From CAMLIZ01 sp036231905 (lineage in GTDB: Bacteria > Pseudomonadota > Gammaproteobacteria > Burkholderiales > Burkholderiaceae_C): 64,000 nt of DNA. The translations under genes and the position numbers were made by a program. The stretch lies in assembly GCF_036231905.1 (NCBI RefSeq), contig NZ_JAZARE010000002.1:558001-622000 (forward strand). The letters are read 5' to 3'. How positions within the stretch are numbered: position 1 is the first letter of the stretch; each line of letters starts with the position of its first letter. Under the pieces are notes generated by a model. The model made no database searches, was not told where the DNA came from, and saw only the letters and a program-made list of their open reading frames with translations. Positions 7,765 to 16,229 of this stretch are shown in pieces.

Positions 7765-9624
7765 TCAGGATGCGTACATCGAATCGATCAGCGGTGCGTA
7801 CTTCTTCTGCACCAGGCTGCGCTTGAGCTTCATGGTGGGCGTGAGCTCCTCGTCGTCGGCGGAGAGCTGGGTGTCGATCAGGCGGAAGGTCTTCACCTGT
7901 TCCACTCGCGCGAACTTCTTGTTCACACGCGCGAGCTCCGCCTCGATCAGCGCTTGCACCTCCGGTGCGCGCGTGAGGCTGGCGTAATTGGAGAACGGCA
8001 CGTCGTGGTCCTGCGCGTACTTCTCGACGTTCTCCTGGTCGATCATGATGAGCACGGTGAGGTAGGGCCGCTTGTCGCCGATGACCACCGCGTCGGTGAT
8101 GTAGGGCGAGAACTTCAACTCGTTCTCGATCTCGCTGGGCGTGATGTTCTTGCCGCCCGCGGTGATGATGATGTCTTTCATGCGGTCGGTGATGCGGAAA
8201 TACCCGTCCGCATCCACCAGGCCGACGTCGCCCGTGTGCAGCCAGCCCTCGGCATCGATCGTCTCGGCCGTCTTCTCCGGCTGGTTGAGGTAGCCCATGA
8301 ACACATTGGTGCCGCGGATCAGCAGCTCGCCGGTGCGCTCATCCAGCTTCACCTCGTTGTAGGCGCAGGCCGGCCCGATGCTGCCCGGCTTGATGCGCCC
8401 GGCCGGCATGCCGGTGGCCGCGCCGCAGCTCTCGGTCTGGCCCCACACCTCCAGCATGGGCACGCCAAGCGCCAGGTACCAGCGGATCAGGTCAGGCGCG
8501 ATCGGCGCGGCGCCGGTGACCAGGAAGCGCGCGCGGTGGATGCCGATCAGCTTGCGCGCGTTGTTCAGGGCCAGCAGGCGCGCGAGGTGGAACTTCGCCT
8601 TCAGCCACGCCGGCACCGGCTGCTGCGCCAGCACCTTGTCCACCACCTGGTGGCCCACGCCGATCGCCCAGCGGTACACCGCCTGCTGCAGGCCGCTGGC
8701 CTCCGACAGCGCAATGCTCACGCCGGAGTAGAACTTCTCCCACACCCGTGGCACCGCGGTGAACACGGTGGGCGCGATCTCGCGCACGTTCTCCGGCACG
8801 GTGTCCGGGTTCTCCACGAAGTTGAGCACCGAGCCGGTGTACATCGCGAAGTACTCGCCGCCCAGCCGCTCGGCCACATGGCACAGCGGCAGGAAGCACA
8901 TGCGTTCGTCGGATTCGTCCTGCGCGATCAGCTGGTTGTAGCCGCGCACGGTGTGCACCAGCGCACGGTGCGAATGCATCGCGCCCTTGGGTTTGCCAGT
9001 GGTGCCGGAGGTGTAGATGAGGATCGCCAGGTCATCGGGTTGCGCGACATCACATCGCCGGTCGAACTCCCGCGGGTGGGCGGCATCGTGGTCGCGGCCC
9101 AGCGCCCGCAGCGCCTCCAGGCTCATCACCATGGGGTCGCTGAATTCGCGCAGGCCCTCCATGTCAAACACCACGATCTGGCGCAACAGCGGCAGCTGAT
9201 CGCGCACCTCCAGCGCCTTGTCGAGCTGCTCGTCGTCTTCCACGAACAGCACCACGGTGGAGGAGTCCTCGCAGAGGTAGTGCACCTGGCTGGCGGCGTC
9301 GGTGGGGTAGATGCCGTTGGACACGCCGCCCGCGCACAGGATGCCGACGTCGGCCAGCACCCATTCGATGACGGTATTGGACAGGATGGACGCGCGCTCG
9401 CCCGGGTGGAACCCCAGTGCCGCCAGACCCATCGCGATCTCGCGCACCCCGCGCTCGGTCTCGTTCCAGCTCCAGGCGCGCCACAGGCCGAATTCCTTCT
9501 GCCGCATGAAGGTGCGCTCGCCGCGCTGGCGCGCCGCGTTGCGGAACAGCTGCGGCAGCGTCTCGCCCGGCACCACGATGTCGGTGCGCGTCTGGATGTG
9601 CCCCGTATTCCACAAGACGCTCAT
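7765..9624 (-). CDS. Acyl-CoA ligase (AMP-binding, long-chain type) in a liv operon
   Basis: A 619-residue ANL-superfamily enzyme that activates a carboxylic acid via an acyl-adenylate to its CoA thioester. The AMP-binding P-loop YTSGTTGKPKG is at about 204-214. GQTESCG, the hinge region TDRMKDIIITAGGKN, and a C-terminal PTMKLKRSLVQKKY typical of long-chain acyl-CoA synthetases follow. Its start overlaps the livF stop by 4 bases, so it is coupled to the transporter. Placement between livF and the binding-protein gene points to activation of the imported acid at the membrane (vectorial acylation), as inference. The acid itself cannot be read from sequence. Confidence 0.88.
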   Translation of the reverse strand: MSVLWNTGHIQTRTDIVVPGETLPQLFRNAARQRGERTFMRQKEFGLWRAWSWNETERGVREIAMGLAALGFHPGERASILSNTVIEWVLADVGILCAGGVSNGIYPTDAASQVHYLCEDSSTVVLFVEDDEQLDKALEVRDQLPLLRQIVVFDMEGLREFSDPMVMSLEALRALGRDHDAAHPREFDRRCDVAQPDDLAILIYTSGTTGKPKGAMHSHRALVHTVRGYNQLIAQDESDERMCFLPLCHVAERLGGEYFAMYTGSVLNFVENPDTVPENVREIAPTVFTAVPRVWEKFYSGVSIALSEASGLQQAVYRWAIGVGHQVVDKVLAQQPVPAWLKAKFHLARLLALNNARKLIGIHRARFLVTGAAPIAPDLIRWYLALGVPMLEVWGQTESCGAATGMPAGRIKPGSIGPACAYNEVKLDERTGELLIRGTNVFMGYLNQPEKTAETIDAEGWLHTGDVGLVDADGYFRITDRMKDIIITAGGKNITPSEIENELKFSPYITDAVVIGDKRPYLTVLIMIDQENVEKYAQDHDVPFSNYASLTRAPEVQALIEAELARVNKKFARVEQVKTFRLIDTQLSADDEELTPTMKLKRSLVQKKYAPLIDSMYAS

Positions 9625-10403
9625 CGCCAGGTCTTCCTCTTCTTCCAGCGCCGCTCGCCGCGTGCGCCGGCTTCCTTCATCCCGAGGTAGAACTCCTTGA
9701 TGTCGTCCTTCTCGCGCAGGCGCTCGCAGGTGTCCTCCATCACGATGCGGCCGTTCTCCAGCACGTAGCCGTAGTCCGCCACGTGCAGCGCCATGTTGGC
9801 GTTCTGCTCCACCAGCAGGAAGGTCGTGCCGCGCTCGCGGTTGATGCGCACCACGATCTCGAAGATCGTCTTCGTGAGCTTGGGACTCAGGCCCAGGCTG
9901 GGCTCGTCGAGCAGGATGAGTTCGGGCGCACCCATCAGCGCACGGCTGATCGCCAGCATCTGCTGCTGCCCGCCGGACAACAGCCCGGCGTCCTGGTCGG
10001 CGCGCTCGCGCAGGATGGGAAAGTAGTCGAACACCTGCGCCATGTCGCGGGCCACCGCATCGCGGTCGCGCCGGGTGTAGGCGCCCATCAGCAGGTTGTC
10101 CTTCACCGACAGCAGCGCGAATACCTCGCGCCCTTCAGGCACGTGGCACAGGCCGTTCTGCACGATCAGCGCCGGATCGCGCGAGGTGATGTCTTCGCCG
10201 CGGAAGTGCACGCTGCCCTTGCGCGGGTCGATGATCCCAGAGATCGTCTTCAGGATGGTGGTCTTGCCCGCACCGTTGGAGCCCAGCACGGTGGAGATCT
10301 CGCCCTTCTTGACTTTGAGCGACACGCCCCGGATGGCCTTGATCGGCCCATAGGCGCTTTCCACGTTGGTGAGTGTCAGCACCGCGTCGCCAGCGTCGCT
10401 CAT
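9621..10403 (-). CDS. livF: LivF-type ABC transporter ATPase
   Basis: A 260-residue nucleotide-binding subunit. Walker A is GSNGAGKTT (about 41-49), the signature is LSGGQQQ and Walker B is LILLDEPSLGL. The C-terminus has the LivF-specific tail ending in an IKEFYLGMKE block. Both ends overlap neighbours by 4 bases, livG upstream and the acyl-CoA ligase downstream, showing tight operon coupling. It pairs with LivG to power the LivHM channel. The gene symbol marks family membership, not substrate. Confidence 0.9.
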   Translation of the reverse strand: MSDAGDAVLTLTNVESAYGPIKAIRGVSLKVKKGEISTVLGSNGAGKTTILKTISGIIDPRKGSVHFRGEDITSRDPALIVQNGLCHVPEGREVFALLSVKDNLLMGAYTRRDRDAVARDMAQVFDYFPILRERADQDAGLLSGGQQQMLAISRALMGAPELILLDEPSLGLSPKLTKTIFEIVVRINRERGTTFLLVEQNANMALHVADYGYVLENGRIVMEDTCERLREKDDIKEFYLGMKEAGARGERRWKKRKTWR

Positions 10404-11221
10404 GCGACCTTCCTCTCCGCCACCGCAACCGGCCGGCGCAAGGACGACAGGTCTTCGGACGACCCGAGGTAGGCCTCGATCACCCCCGGATGCGCCTGCA
10501 CCTCGGCCGGCGTGCCGGTGGCCAGCACTTCCCCCTGGTTCATCGCCAGCACCCGGTCCGACACCTTGGACACCAGCCCCATGTCGTGCTCGACCATCAG
10601 CACCGTGATGCCGAGCTCGTTGCGGATGTCGTGGATCCAGAACGCCATGTCGCCGGTCTCGTCGGGATTGAGGCCCGACGAAGGTTCATCCAGCAACAGC
10701 AGTTTGGGTTCGGTACACAGGGCCCGCGCCAGCTCCACCACCTTGCGCACACCGTAGGGCAGGCCCATCACCAGCGACTCGCGATGGTGCTGCAGGTCCA
10801 GGAAGTCGATCACCTCCTCCACCTTGCGCCGCGTGGCCCGCTCCGCATCGCGTGCGCGACGGGTGAACAGCATCTCCTGCCACACGTTGGTCTGCCGATG
10901 CACATGGCGGCCGATCAGCAGGTTCTGCAACACCGTGGCGTGCTCGAAGAGCTCGATGTTCTGGAAGGTGCGCGCGATGCCCAGCCCGGCCACCGCATGC
11001 GGCGCCACTGCATTGAGCAGTTGGCCTTCGAAGTGCAGTTCGCCGGTGGTGGGCGTGTAGATGCGGCTGATGAGGTTGAACACGGTGGTCTTGCCGGCGC
11101 CGTTGGGCCCGATCAGGGTGAACACTTCGCCTTGGCGAACGTCGAAGCTCACCTTGTTGACCGCCAGCACGCCACCGAAGCGCACGCTGAGATTCCTCGC
11201 TACGAGCAGAGGTCGGTTCAT
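10400..11221 (-). CDS. livG: LivG-type ABC transporter ATPase
   Basis: A 273-residue nucleotide-binding subunit. Walker A GPNGAGKTT is at 38-46 and Walker B LLLLDEP at about 174-180. As in other LivG proteins the signature motif is degenerate (LPYGVRK, about 154-160) rather than LSGGQ. A long helical insert follows the ARTFQNIELF Q-loop. Upstream, 358 bases of repeat DNA separate it from livM, which is unusual inside a liv operon; downstream it overlaps livF by 4 bases. Confidence 0.9.
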   Translation of the reverse strand: MNRPLLVARNLSVRFGGVLAVNKVSFDVRQGEVFTLIGPNGAGKTTVFNLISRIYTPTTGELHFEGQLLNAVAPHAVAGLGIARTFQNIELFEHATVLQNLLIGRHVHRQTNVWQEMLFTRRARDAERATRRKVEEVIDFLDLQHHRESLVMGLPYGVRKVVELARALCTEPKLLLLDEPSSGLNPDETGDMAFWIHDIRNELGITVLMVEHDMGLVSKVSDRVLAMNQGEVLATGTPAEVQAHPGVIEAYLGSSEDLSSLRRPVAVAERKVA

Positions 11222-11579
11222 TCCAAGCCCCCGGCTCGGAGGCTGCGCATATCGGGGCGGAGGTCACCCGCCGCGACATCCACCACTGGCTGTTCGCGCT
11301 CCGACGAACACGCCCAACGCAACGAGCAAAGGCGTGGGCGGGTGGACGGCGGCGCGCCTTGCGAAGCCGAGAAGCGCAGGCATTGCGGCTGCGCGCGCAG
11401 CGCGCTTCGTGAACTGACTCGTGGCGACTGTCTGAGCGGAGTGAACGAAGTGAACGCAGCGAGTTGAGCCACGAAGCCGCAATGCCGAGCATCGCAGGGC
11501 ACCCTCGCGCAGCGAGGGCAAGCAGATGAAGCGCCGACGGCCGCCCGCCCACGCCTTTGCTCGCTCCAAAAGACCCGCC
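11222..11579. repeat. Long palindromic intergenic repeat between livM and livG
   Basis: This 358-base stretch has no convincing gene. A perfect 20-base inverted repeat, CGAGCAAAGGCGTGGGCGGG (11323-11342) and its complement (11544-11563), encloses a nested 12-base pair GGCATTGCGGCT (11379-11390) with AGCCGCAATGCC (11475-11486). An inner CGTGGC/GCCACG pair encloses a loop rich in GAACG/GAACGAAG words. The open frames crossing it are arginine- and cysteine-rich and look like translated repeat. From memory, sequences like this recur between genes in Comamonadaceae and relatives. It has no target-site duplication that I can see. Confidence 0.75.
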
Positions 11580-12656
11580 TCACCGCAAGCGCTCCGACTT
11601 CTGAAACGACTTCTGGCGCTTGAACAAGCCCCGCCGATAGAAGGGAAAGAGTTGCAGATAGGTCCGCACCTTCAGCCAGCGCCCATACAAGCCCATAGGC
11701 TCGAACAGCACAAACGCCACCAGCACCAGCCCATACACAAATCCCTGCAAGCCCGCCGCCTGCCCGATCACATCCGGCAAGTGGTCCTTCATCAGCGCAA
11801 TCACCTGCGGCATGGTGATCAGGAAGATGGCCCCCATGAACACACCATGGATCGAGCCGAGCCCGCCGATCACCACCATCAGCAGCAAGTCGATGGACTG
11901 CAGGATGCCGAACTGGTCCGGCGAGATGAAGCGCAGTTGGTGGGCGTACAAGGCGCCGCCGATGCCGGCCAGCGCGGCTGACAGCGCGAACGACAAGGTC
12001 TTGAAGCGCGCGAGATGAATACCCATGCTCTGCGCCGAAATCTCCGAATCGCGTATCGCGACGAACGCGCGACCTGTGGGAGAACGCAGCAGGTTCAGCA
12101 CCAACAACGTGGCGCCCACTGCCACCGCCAGGCAGACGAAATAGAAGCTCATGGCCGTATCGGCGCTCCAGCCAAAGGCCGAGAGGCTGGGCACGCTCTT
12201 GCCGGCATTGCCGCCGGTGACGCTCTCCCAGCGCGCCAGCACCTCCTCCACGATGAAGCCGAAGGACAAGGTGGCGATGCCGAGGTAAACGCCTTTTACG
12301 CGCAGCGCCGGCAGCCCCACCACGCAGCCCACCGCGGCTGACAACGCCGCAGCCGCCGCGATCGACAAGGGAAACGGCCAGCCGCGCGCTTGCAGGTACG
12401 CCTCGGTGTACGCCCCCACGCCCAGGAAGGCCGCATGGCCGATGGAGAACAAGCCGGTAAAGCCCGCCAGCAGCATCAGCCCCAGCCCCACCACGCCATA
12501 GATGCAGATGAAGGTCAGCTGCGACAGCCAGTAGTCCGGCACCGTCCACGGCCCGGTGAGCAGCGCCACCAGCAGCATCGAGTACCAGAACACATGGCCG
12601 CCATGCTTGGCCAGCCGGATGTCCTGGTCGTACGAGGTCTTGAAGACGAACCGCAT
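11580..12656 (-). CDS. livM: LivM-type ABC transporter permease
   Basis: A 358-residue inner-membrane permease of the branched-chain amino acid type with roughly ten hydrophobic segments. Family features are GLGLMLLAGFTGLFSIGHAA (about 56-75), the GVYLGIATLSFGFI segment, and the cytoplasmic EAA-like loop near RDSEISAQSMGI. The C-terminal tail is basic and short. It forms the membrane channel with LivH. Repeat DNA flanks it on both sides. Confidence 0.9.
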   Translation of the reverse strand: MRFVFKTSYDQDIRLAKHGGHVFWYSMLLVALLTGPWTVPDYWLSQLTFICIYGVVGLGLMLLAGFTGLFSIGHAAFLGVGAYTEAYLQARGWPFPLSIAAAAALSAAVGCVVGLPALRVKGVYLGIATLSFGFIVEEVLARWESVTGGNAGKSVPSLSAFGWSADTAMSFYFVCLAVAVGATLLVLNLLRSPTGRAFVAIRDSEISAQSMGIHLARFKTLSFALSAALAGIGGALYAHQLRFISPDQFGILQSIDLLLMVVIGGLGSIHGVFMGAIFLITMPQVIALMKDHLPDVIGQAAGLQGFVYGLVLVAFVLFEPMGLYGRWLKVRTYLQLFPFYRRGLFKRQKSFQKSERLR

Positions 12657-12735
12657 CAGAGCTCCCGCCGGGCCGCCCCAAGGGCGGTCTGCGCCCCCTC
12701 GGAGGGCAGCGAACGAAGCGAGCGTGGGAGCTTCA
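12657..12735. repeat. Palindromic repeat between livH and livM
   Basis: A 79-base spacer made of hairpins: CCGCCC-caa-GGGCGG, a CCCCCTC/GGAGGG pair, and an outer AGCTCCC (12660-12666) with GGGAGCT (12726-12732). The central GCAGCGAACGAAGCGAGCG word is characteristic of dispersed Burkholderiales intergenic repeats, as far as I recall. It differs from the longer repeat after livM. Confidence 0.65.
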
Positions 12736-13611
12736 TCAGACCTTCTTCCTCAGGCTGCCGCCGAACAGGCCGTTGGGCTTGACCATGAGCATGATCAGTA
12801 CCACCACGTAGGCCGCCACGTCCTTGAAGCCCTCAGGCAGGTAGAAGCCCGACAGCGACTCCACCACACCGATCACCAGCCCACCCACCACCGCGCCCGG
12901 CAGGCTGCCGAAGCCGCCTACCACCGCGGCCGGAAAAGCCTTCAGCCCGATGAAGCCCATGTTCGCGTGCACGAAGGTGATCGGCGCCAGCAGCAGCCCC
13001 GCCACCGCGGCCACCGCGGCCGCCAGCCCCCACACCAGCCCGTTGAGCCGCTTGACCGGGATGCCCATGTAGTAAGCGGCCAGCTGATTCTGCGACACCG
13101 CCTGCATCGCAATGCCCACCCGGCTGCGGCTGAACATCAGGTACAGCCCGGCGCACAGCAGCGCCGTCACGCCGATCACCACCGCCTGCTCGGCGTTGAG
13201 CACCAGGCCGCCCAGGCGCCAGACCTGGTCCTTGTAGGGCACCGGCAAGGTGTGCGTCTCCGTGCCGATGTTGGGGATCATGGTGATCGCGCCGCGCGCG
13301 ATGTAACCCAGCCCGATGGTGAGCATCACGATGCTGAACGCGGGTTGCCCGAGGATGGGCCGGATGGCGGCGCGCTCGGCCACGATGCCCACCAGCGCCA
13401 TGCCGACGATCGCGCAAGGCACCGCCAGCCAGAACGGGAAGCCGAAGAAGGTCATCGCGGCCAGTGCCAGGAAGGCGCCCAGCATCATCAGCTCGCCCTG
13501 GGCAAAGCTCACCGTCTCGGTGGCCTTGTAGATCAGCACGAAGCCGAGCGCGATCAGGCCGTAGATGCACCCCTGCGCGATGCCGCTGATGACGATCTGC
13601 AGAACCTGCAC
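12736..13611 (-). CDS. livH: LivH-type ABC transporter permease
   Basis: A 291-residue inner-membrane permease and first gene of the leftward operon. The GTG at 13611 was chosen because AAGGAG lies 9 bases before it and the protein then opens with the conserved LQIVISGIAQGCIYGLIALG helix; an upstream in-frame ATG has no such support. Further marks are SFAQGELMMLGAF and the PAFSIVMLTIGLGYI segment. About eight transmembrane segments are visible. It would pair with LivM. A palindromic operator candidate lies in its upstream region, shared with the divergent TetR gene. Confidence 0.9.
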   Translation of the reverse strand: MQVLQIVISGIAQGCIYGLIALGFVLIYKATETVSFAQGELMMLGAFLALAAMTFFGFPFWLAVPCAIVGMALVGIVAERAAIRPILGQPAFSIVMLTIGLGYIARGAITMIPNIGTETHTLPVPYKDQVWRLGGLVLNAEQAVVIGVTALLCAGLYLMFSRSRVGIAMQAVSQNQLAAYYMGIPVKRLNGLVWGLAAAVAAVAGLLLAPITFVHANMGFIGLKAFPAAVVGGFGSLPGAVVGGLVIGVVESLSGFYLPEGFKDVAAYVVVLIMLMVKPNGLFGGSLRKKV

Positions 13612-13668
13612 AGCCCGCGTCTCCTTTGCCCTCGTTGCGAAGCGCACGGGGCCTTGCTATTCTTTGCC

Positions 13669-13684
13669 AAGCAAGCGATTGCTT
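13669..13684. promoter_or_regulatory. Palindromic operator candidate between livH and tetR
   Basis: AAGCAA-GCGA-TTGCTT is a perfect 6-4-6 inverted repeat in the 135-base divergent region. It lies 58 bases from the livH start and 62 bases before the TetR start. Size and symmetry fit a TetR-family dimer site controlling both directions. Confidence 0.5.
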
Positions 13685-13746
13685 TGTTGAAGCAGCTGCT
13701 GCTTTCTATCCAATACGGCCTCCGCGCGTCAGCGTGGAAACCCCAG

Positions 13747-14466
13747 ATGCCCTCCAGACGAACTGCCACCGCCCGCCAACCCGCCACCCGCTCCACGGCC
13801 GCCCGCACCACCGAGGCGGCCACCACCGAGAACGTGAACAACCGGCGTGCCGAGCTGGTGCGCGTGGCCGCGCGCCTGTTCCGCGAAAAGGGCTTTGACG
13901 GGACCACCGTGCGCGACATCGCCCATGCGGTGGACATGCGCTCGGGCAGCCCGTTCTATCACTTCGCCAACAAGCATGAACTGCTGATGGCCGTGATGGA
14001 AGAGGGTTTGCGCCTGGGTCTGGAACGCACCGAGGAGGTGCTGAGCAGCGGCACCGGCGAGCTGCCGGCGGCCGAACGTTTCCGCCGCCTGGTGCGCACG
14101 CACTACGGCATCCTGCACGACACCGGCAGCGACTTCATCCCGGTGATGCTGTACGACTGGCGCTCCCTGCCCGACGAGTACAAGCGCCGGATCATCAAGC
14201 TGAAGGACCGCTACGACGCCATCTGGCAGGCCACCATCGACGAGCTGCATGCGCAAGGCCTGCTGCGGGCGGAGCCGAAGTTCGCCCGCCTGCTGATCCT
14301 GGGCGCGATCAATTTTTCGGGCACCTGGTACAAGCCGAAGTCGCGCGCCGCCGGCAGCGTGGACCTCGACGCCCTGGCTGAGCAGACGACCCAGCTCTTC
14401 CTGCAGGCCAGCCCCGCGCGCGCCAGGCCGGGCGCCGCCCCCGCCCGCACGCAGGCACCGGCATGA
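13747..14466 (+). CDS. TetR/AcrR family transcriptional regulator
   Basis: A 239-residue repressor-type regulator. After a basic, threonine/alanine-rich 30-residue extension comes the TetR helix-turn-helix (about 34-80) with LFREKGFDGTTVRDIA and FYHFANKHELL. The C-terminal ligand domain resembles those of KstR2/FadR-like regulators of lipid or acid catabolism. The ATG at 13747 is the first start giving a normal length. Its stop overlaps the AtuA start by 4 bases, so it heads the rightward operon and likely controls the divergent liv operon too. The ligand is unknown; an acyl-CoA of the imported acid is a natural guess. Confidence 0.85.
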   Translation: MPSRRTATARQPATRSTAARTTEAATTENVNNRRAELVRVAARLFREKGFDGTTVRDIAHAVDMRSGSPFYHFANKHELLMAVMEEGLRLGLERTEEVLSSGTGELPAAERFRRLVRTHYGILHDTGSDFIPVMLYDWRSLPDEYKRRIIKLKDRYDAIWQATIDELHAQGLLRAEPKFARLLILGAINFSGTWYKPKSRAAGSVDLDALAEQTTQLFLQASPARARPGAAPARTQAPA

Positions 14467-15854
14467 AAACCGTGCGCGTGGCCGCCGGCCTGGGCTTCTA
14501 TGGCGATTCATGGGAGCCGGTGAAGGCCGCCATCGAACGCGGCGGCGCGCACTACGTCTGCTCCGACCACCTGGCCGAGCTCACGCTCGCCATCCTGCGC
14601 AAGGACCAGGCGAAGGACCCGGCCGCCGGCTTCACGCGCGACCTGGTGCCCATGCTCACCAGCCTGTGGCCGGCCGCCGCGCAGCGGGGCGTGAAGTTCG
14701 TGCTCAATGCAGGGGGGCTCCATCCGGAAGGCGCGCGCGATGCCGTGGTGGCCGCATTCAAAGCCAAAGGCTGGCACGCGCGTGTCGCGGTGGTGACAGG
14801 CGATGCCCTCCTGCCCCGGCTGGACGCGCTGCAGGCCGAGGGCGAAAGCCTGGCCCACCTGGACACCGGCGCTTCCATCGCCGCGGTGCGCGACCGCCTG
14901 GTGTTCGCCAACGCCTACCTGGGCGCCGCGCCCATCGTGCAGGCGCTCGCGCAGGGCGCGGAGATCGTCATCACCGGCCGGGTGGCCGACGCGGCGCTGT
15001 TCCTCGCGCCGCTGGTGCATGAATTCGGCTGGCCGCTTTCGCCCACCGACGCAGCGGGCCTCGACCGGCTGGCGCAGGGCCTGGCCGTGGGCCACCTGCT
15101 GGAGTGTTCCGGCCAGGGCGCCGGCGGCAACTTCGGCTCGGCCGCTGCCTGGGCGCGGGTGCCCGACCTTACCCACATCGGCTATCCGATCGCCGAAGTG
15201 GCCGAGGACGGCAGCGCCATCATCACCAAGGCGCCCGGCACCGGCGGCCGCATCAACTTCCACACCGTGCGGCAGCAGCTGCTGTACGAGGTGCACGACC
15301 CGCGCGCCTACCTCTCACCCGACGTGGTGCTGGACATGGGCGAGCTGCGGCTGGACGACCTGGGCAGCGACCGGGTGCGCCTGCGCGGCGCGCGCGGCCG
15401 CGCACGCCCGCCGCGGCTGAAGGTGGTGGCCGGATATGAAGACGGCTGGATGGGCCAGGCGGTGGTCGGCTTTTGCTGGCCCGATGCCATGGCCAAGGCA
15501 CGCGCCGTGGTCGATTCGGTGAAGCAGCAGATGGCCGACAGGCGCATGGCCACCGACGAGCTGTGCGTGGAGTTCATCGGCCACGACGCCTTTCTGGGCC
15601 CGCATGCCGACCGCTCGCGCGAAGCCGAGCTCAACGAGGTGTGGCTGCGCATGGCGGTGCGCTGCGCCGACAAGCGCGTGGCCGACGCCTTCCCGCGCCT
15701 GTTCCCCTGGATGGCCTTGTCCGGGCCACCGTACATGGGAGGCTTCCATGGCATCGCGCCAGCCAGCCAGCTGCTGGGGTTATGGCCCACCACCTTGCAG
15801 CGCGAGCGCGTAGAGTCGGCCGTGCAGGTCCATCTCTCGAAGGTCGCTGCATGA
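14463..15854 (+). CDS. atuA: AtuA family protein (DUF1446)
   Basis: A 463-residue cytoplasmic protein of the DUF1446/AtuA family, recognised by VAAGLGFYGDSW at the N-terminus, CSDHLAELTLAIL near residue 33, and GRVADAALFLAPLVHEFGW near 178-196. AtuA was named from the acyclic terpene (citronellol/geraniol) utilisation cluster of Pseudomonas, but its reaction is not settled and homologues occur in other acid catabolic loci. It is coupled by 4-base overlaps to the TetR gene before it and to a small partner gene after it. The context of acyl-CoA ligase, crotonase and ABC importer fits a catabolic role. Confidence 0.82.
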   Translation: MKTVRVAAGLGFYGDSWEPVKAAIERGGAHYVCSDHLAELTLAILRKDQAKDPAAGFTRDLVPMLTSLWPAAAQRGVKFVLNAGGLHPEGARDAVVAAFKAKGWHARVAVVTGDALLPRLDALQAEGESLAHLDTGASIAAVRDRLVFANAYLGAAPIVQALAQGAEIVITGRVADAALFLAPLVHEFGWPLSPTDAAGLDRLAQGLAVGHLLECSGQGAGGNFGSAAAWARVPDLTHIGYPIAEVAEDGSAIITKAPGTGGRINFHTVRQQLLYEVHDPRAYLSPDVVLDMGELRLDDLGSDRVRLRGARGRARPPRLKVVAGYEDGWMGQAVVGFCWPDAMAKARAVVDSVKQQMADRRMATDELCVEFIGHDAFLGPHADRSREAELNEVWLRMAVRCADKRVADAFPRLFPWMALSGPPYMGGFHGIAPASQLLGLWPTTLQRERVESAVQVHLSKVAA

Positions 15855-16228
15855 AGCGATTGCTGGCCGACATTGCGCATGCGCGCAGCGGCGACAAGGC
15901 CGATCGCGCCGACATCGGCGTGTTCGCCTGGGACGACGCGGGCTACCAGGTGCTGGCGCAGGCACTCACCGCGCAACGGGTGGCCGAGCATTTTGCCCAC
16001 CTGATCGGCTCCGACACCAGCCGGGTGCGCCGCTACGCCCTGCCGGGCCTGCTGGCCCTGAAGTTCGTGGTCGACGGCGCGCTCGGCGGAGGCGCCGCGC
16101 ACAGCCTGCGCAGCGACAACCTCGGCAAGACCATCGCGGCCCAGCTGCTGCGCATGGAGCTGGAGCTGCCGGACGCTGAAGCGCGCGCCGCACTCGCCGG
16201 TGCACAAACCGCGCTGGAGCGCTTCTGA
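15851..16228 (+). CDS. AtuA-associated small domain protein
   Basis: A 125-residue protein matching the C-terminal domain that is fused to AtuA in some species. The signature is the N-terminal ADIAHARSGDKADRADIGVF, followed by LPGLLALKFVVDGALGGG and HSLRSDNLGKT near residues 78-97. Its ATG overlaps the AtuA stop (ATGA), so the two are made together and probably form one complex. The GDK and LGGG motifs are conserved in the domain, but no chemistry is established. Confidence 0.8.
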   Translation: MKRLLADIAHARSGDKADRADIGVFAWDDAGYQVLAQALTAQRVAEHFAHLIGSDTSRVRRYALPGLLALKFVVDGALGGGAAHSLRSDNLGKTIAAQLLRMELELPDAEARAALAGAQTALERF

Positions 16229-16229
16229 G

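Noticed and set aside
6898..9690. A 930-codon open frame on the plus strand opposite the liv binding protein and the acyl-CoA ligase
   Set aside because: It is rich in histidine, arginine, valine and glycine without family motifs. The opposite strand carries two proteins with complete motifs. Long mirror frames are expected at this GC content.
11323..11563. A MITE or insertion sequence remnant
   Set aside because: The 20-base terminal inverted repeat is suggestive, but no target-site duplication or transposase fragment is seen, so it is listed as a repeat only.
11264..11569. A 101-codon frame within the repeat between livM and livG
   Set aside because: Its sequence follows the inverted repeat, has odd arginine/cysteine content and no ribosome site. 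It is treated as translated repeat.
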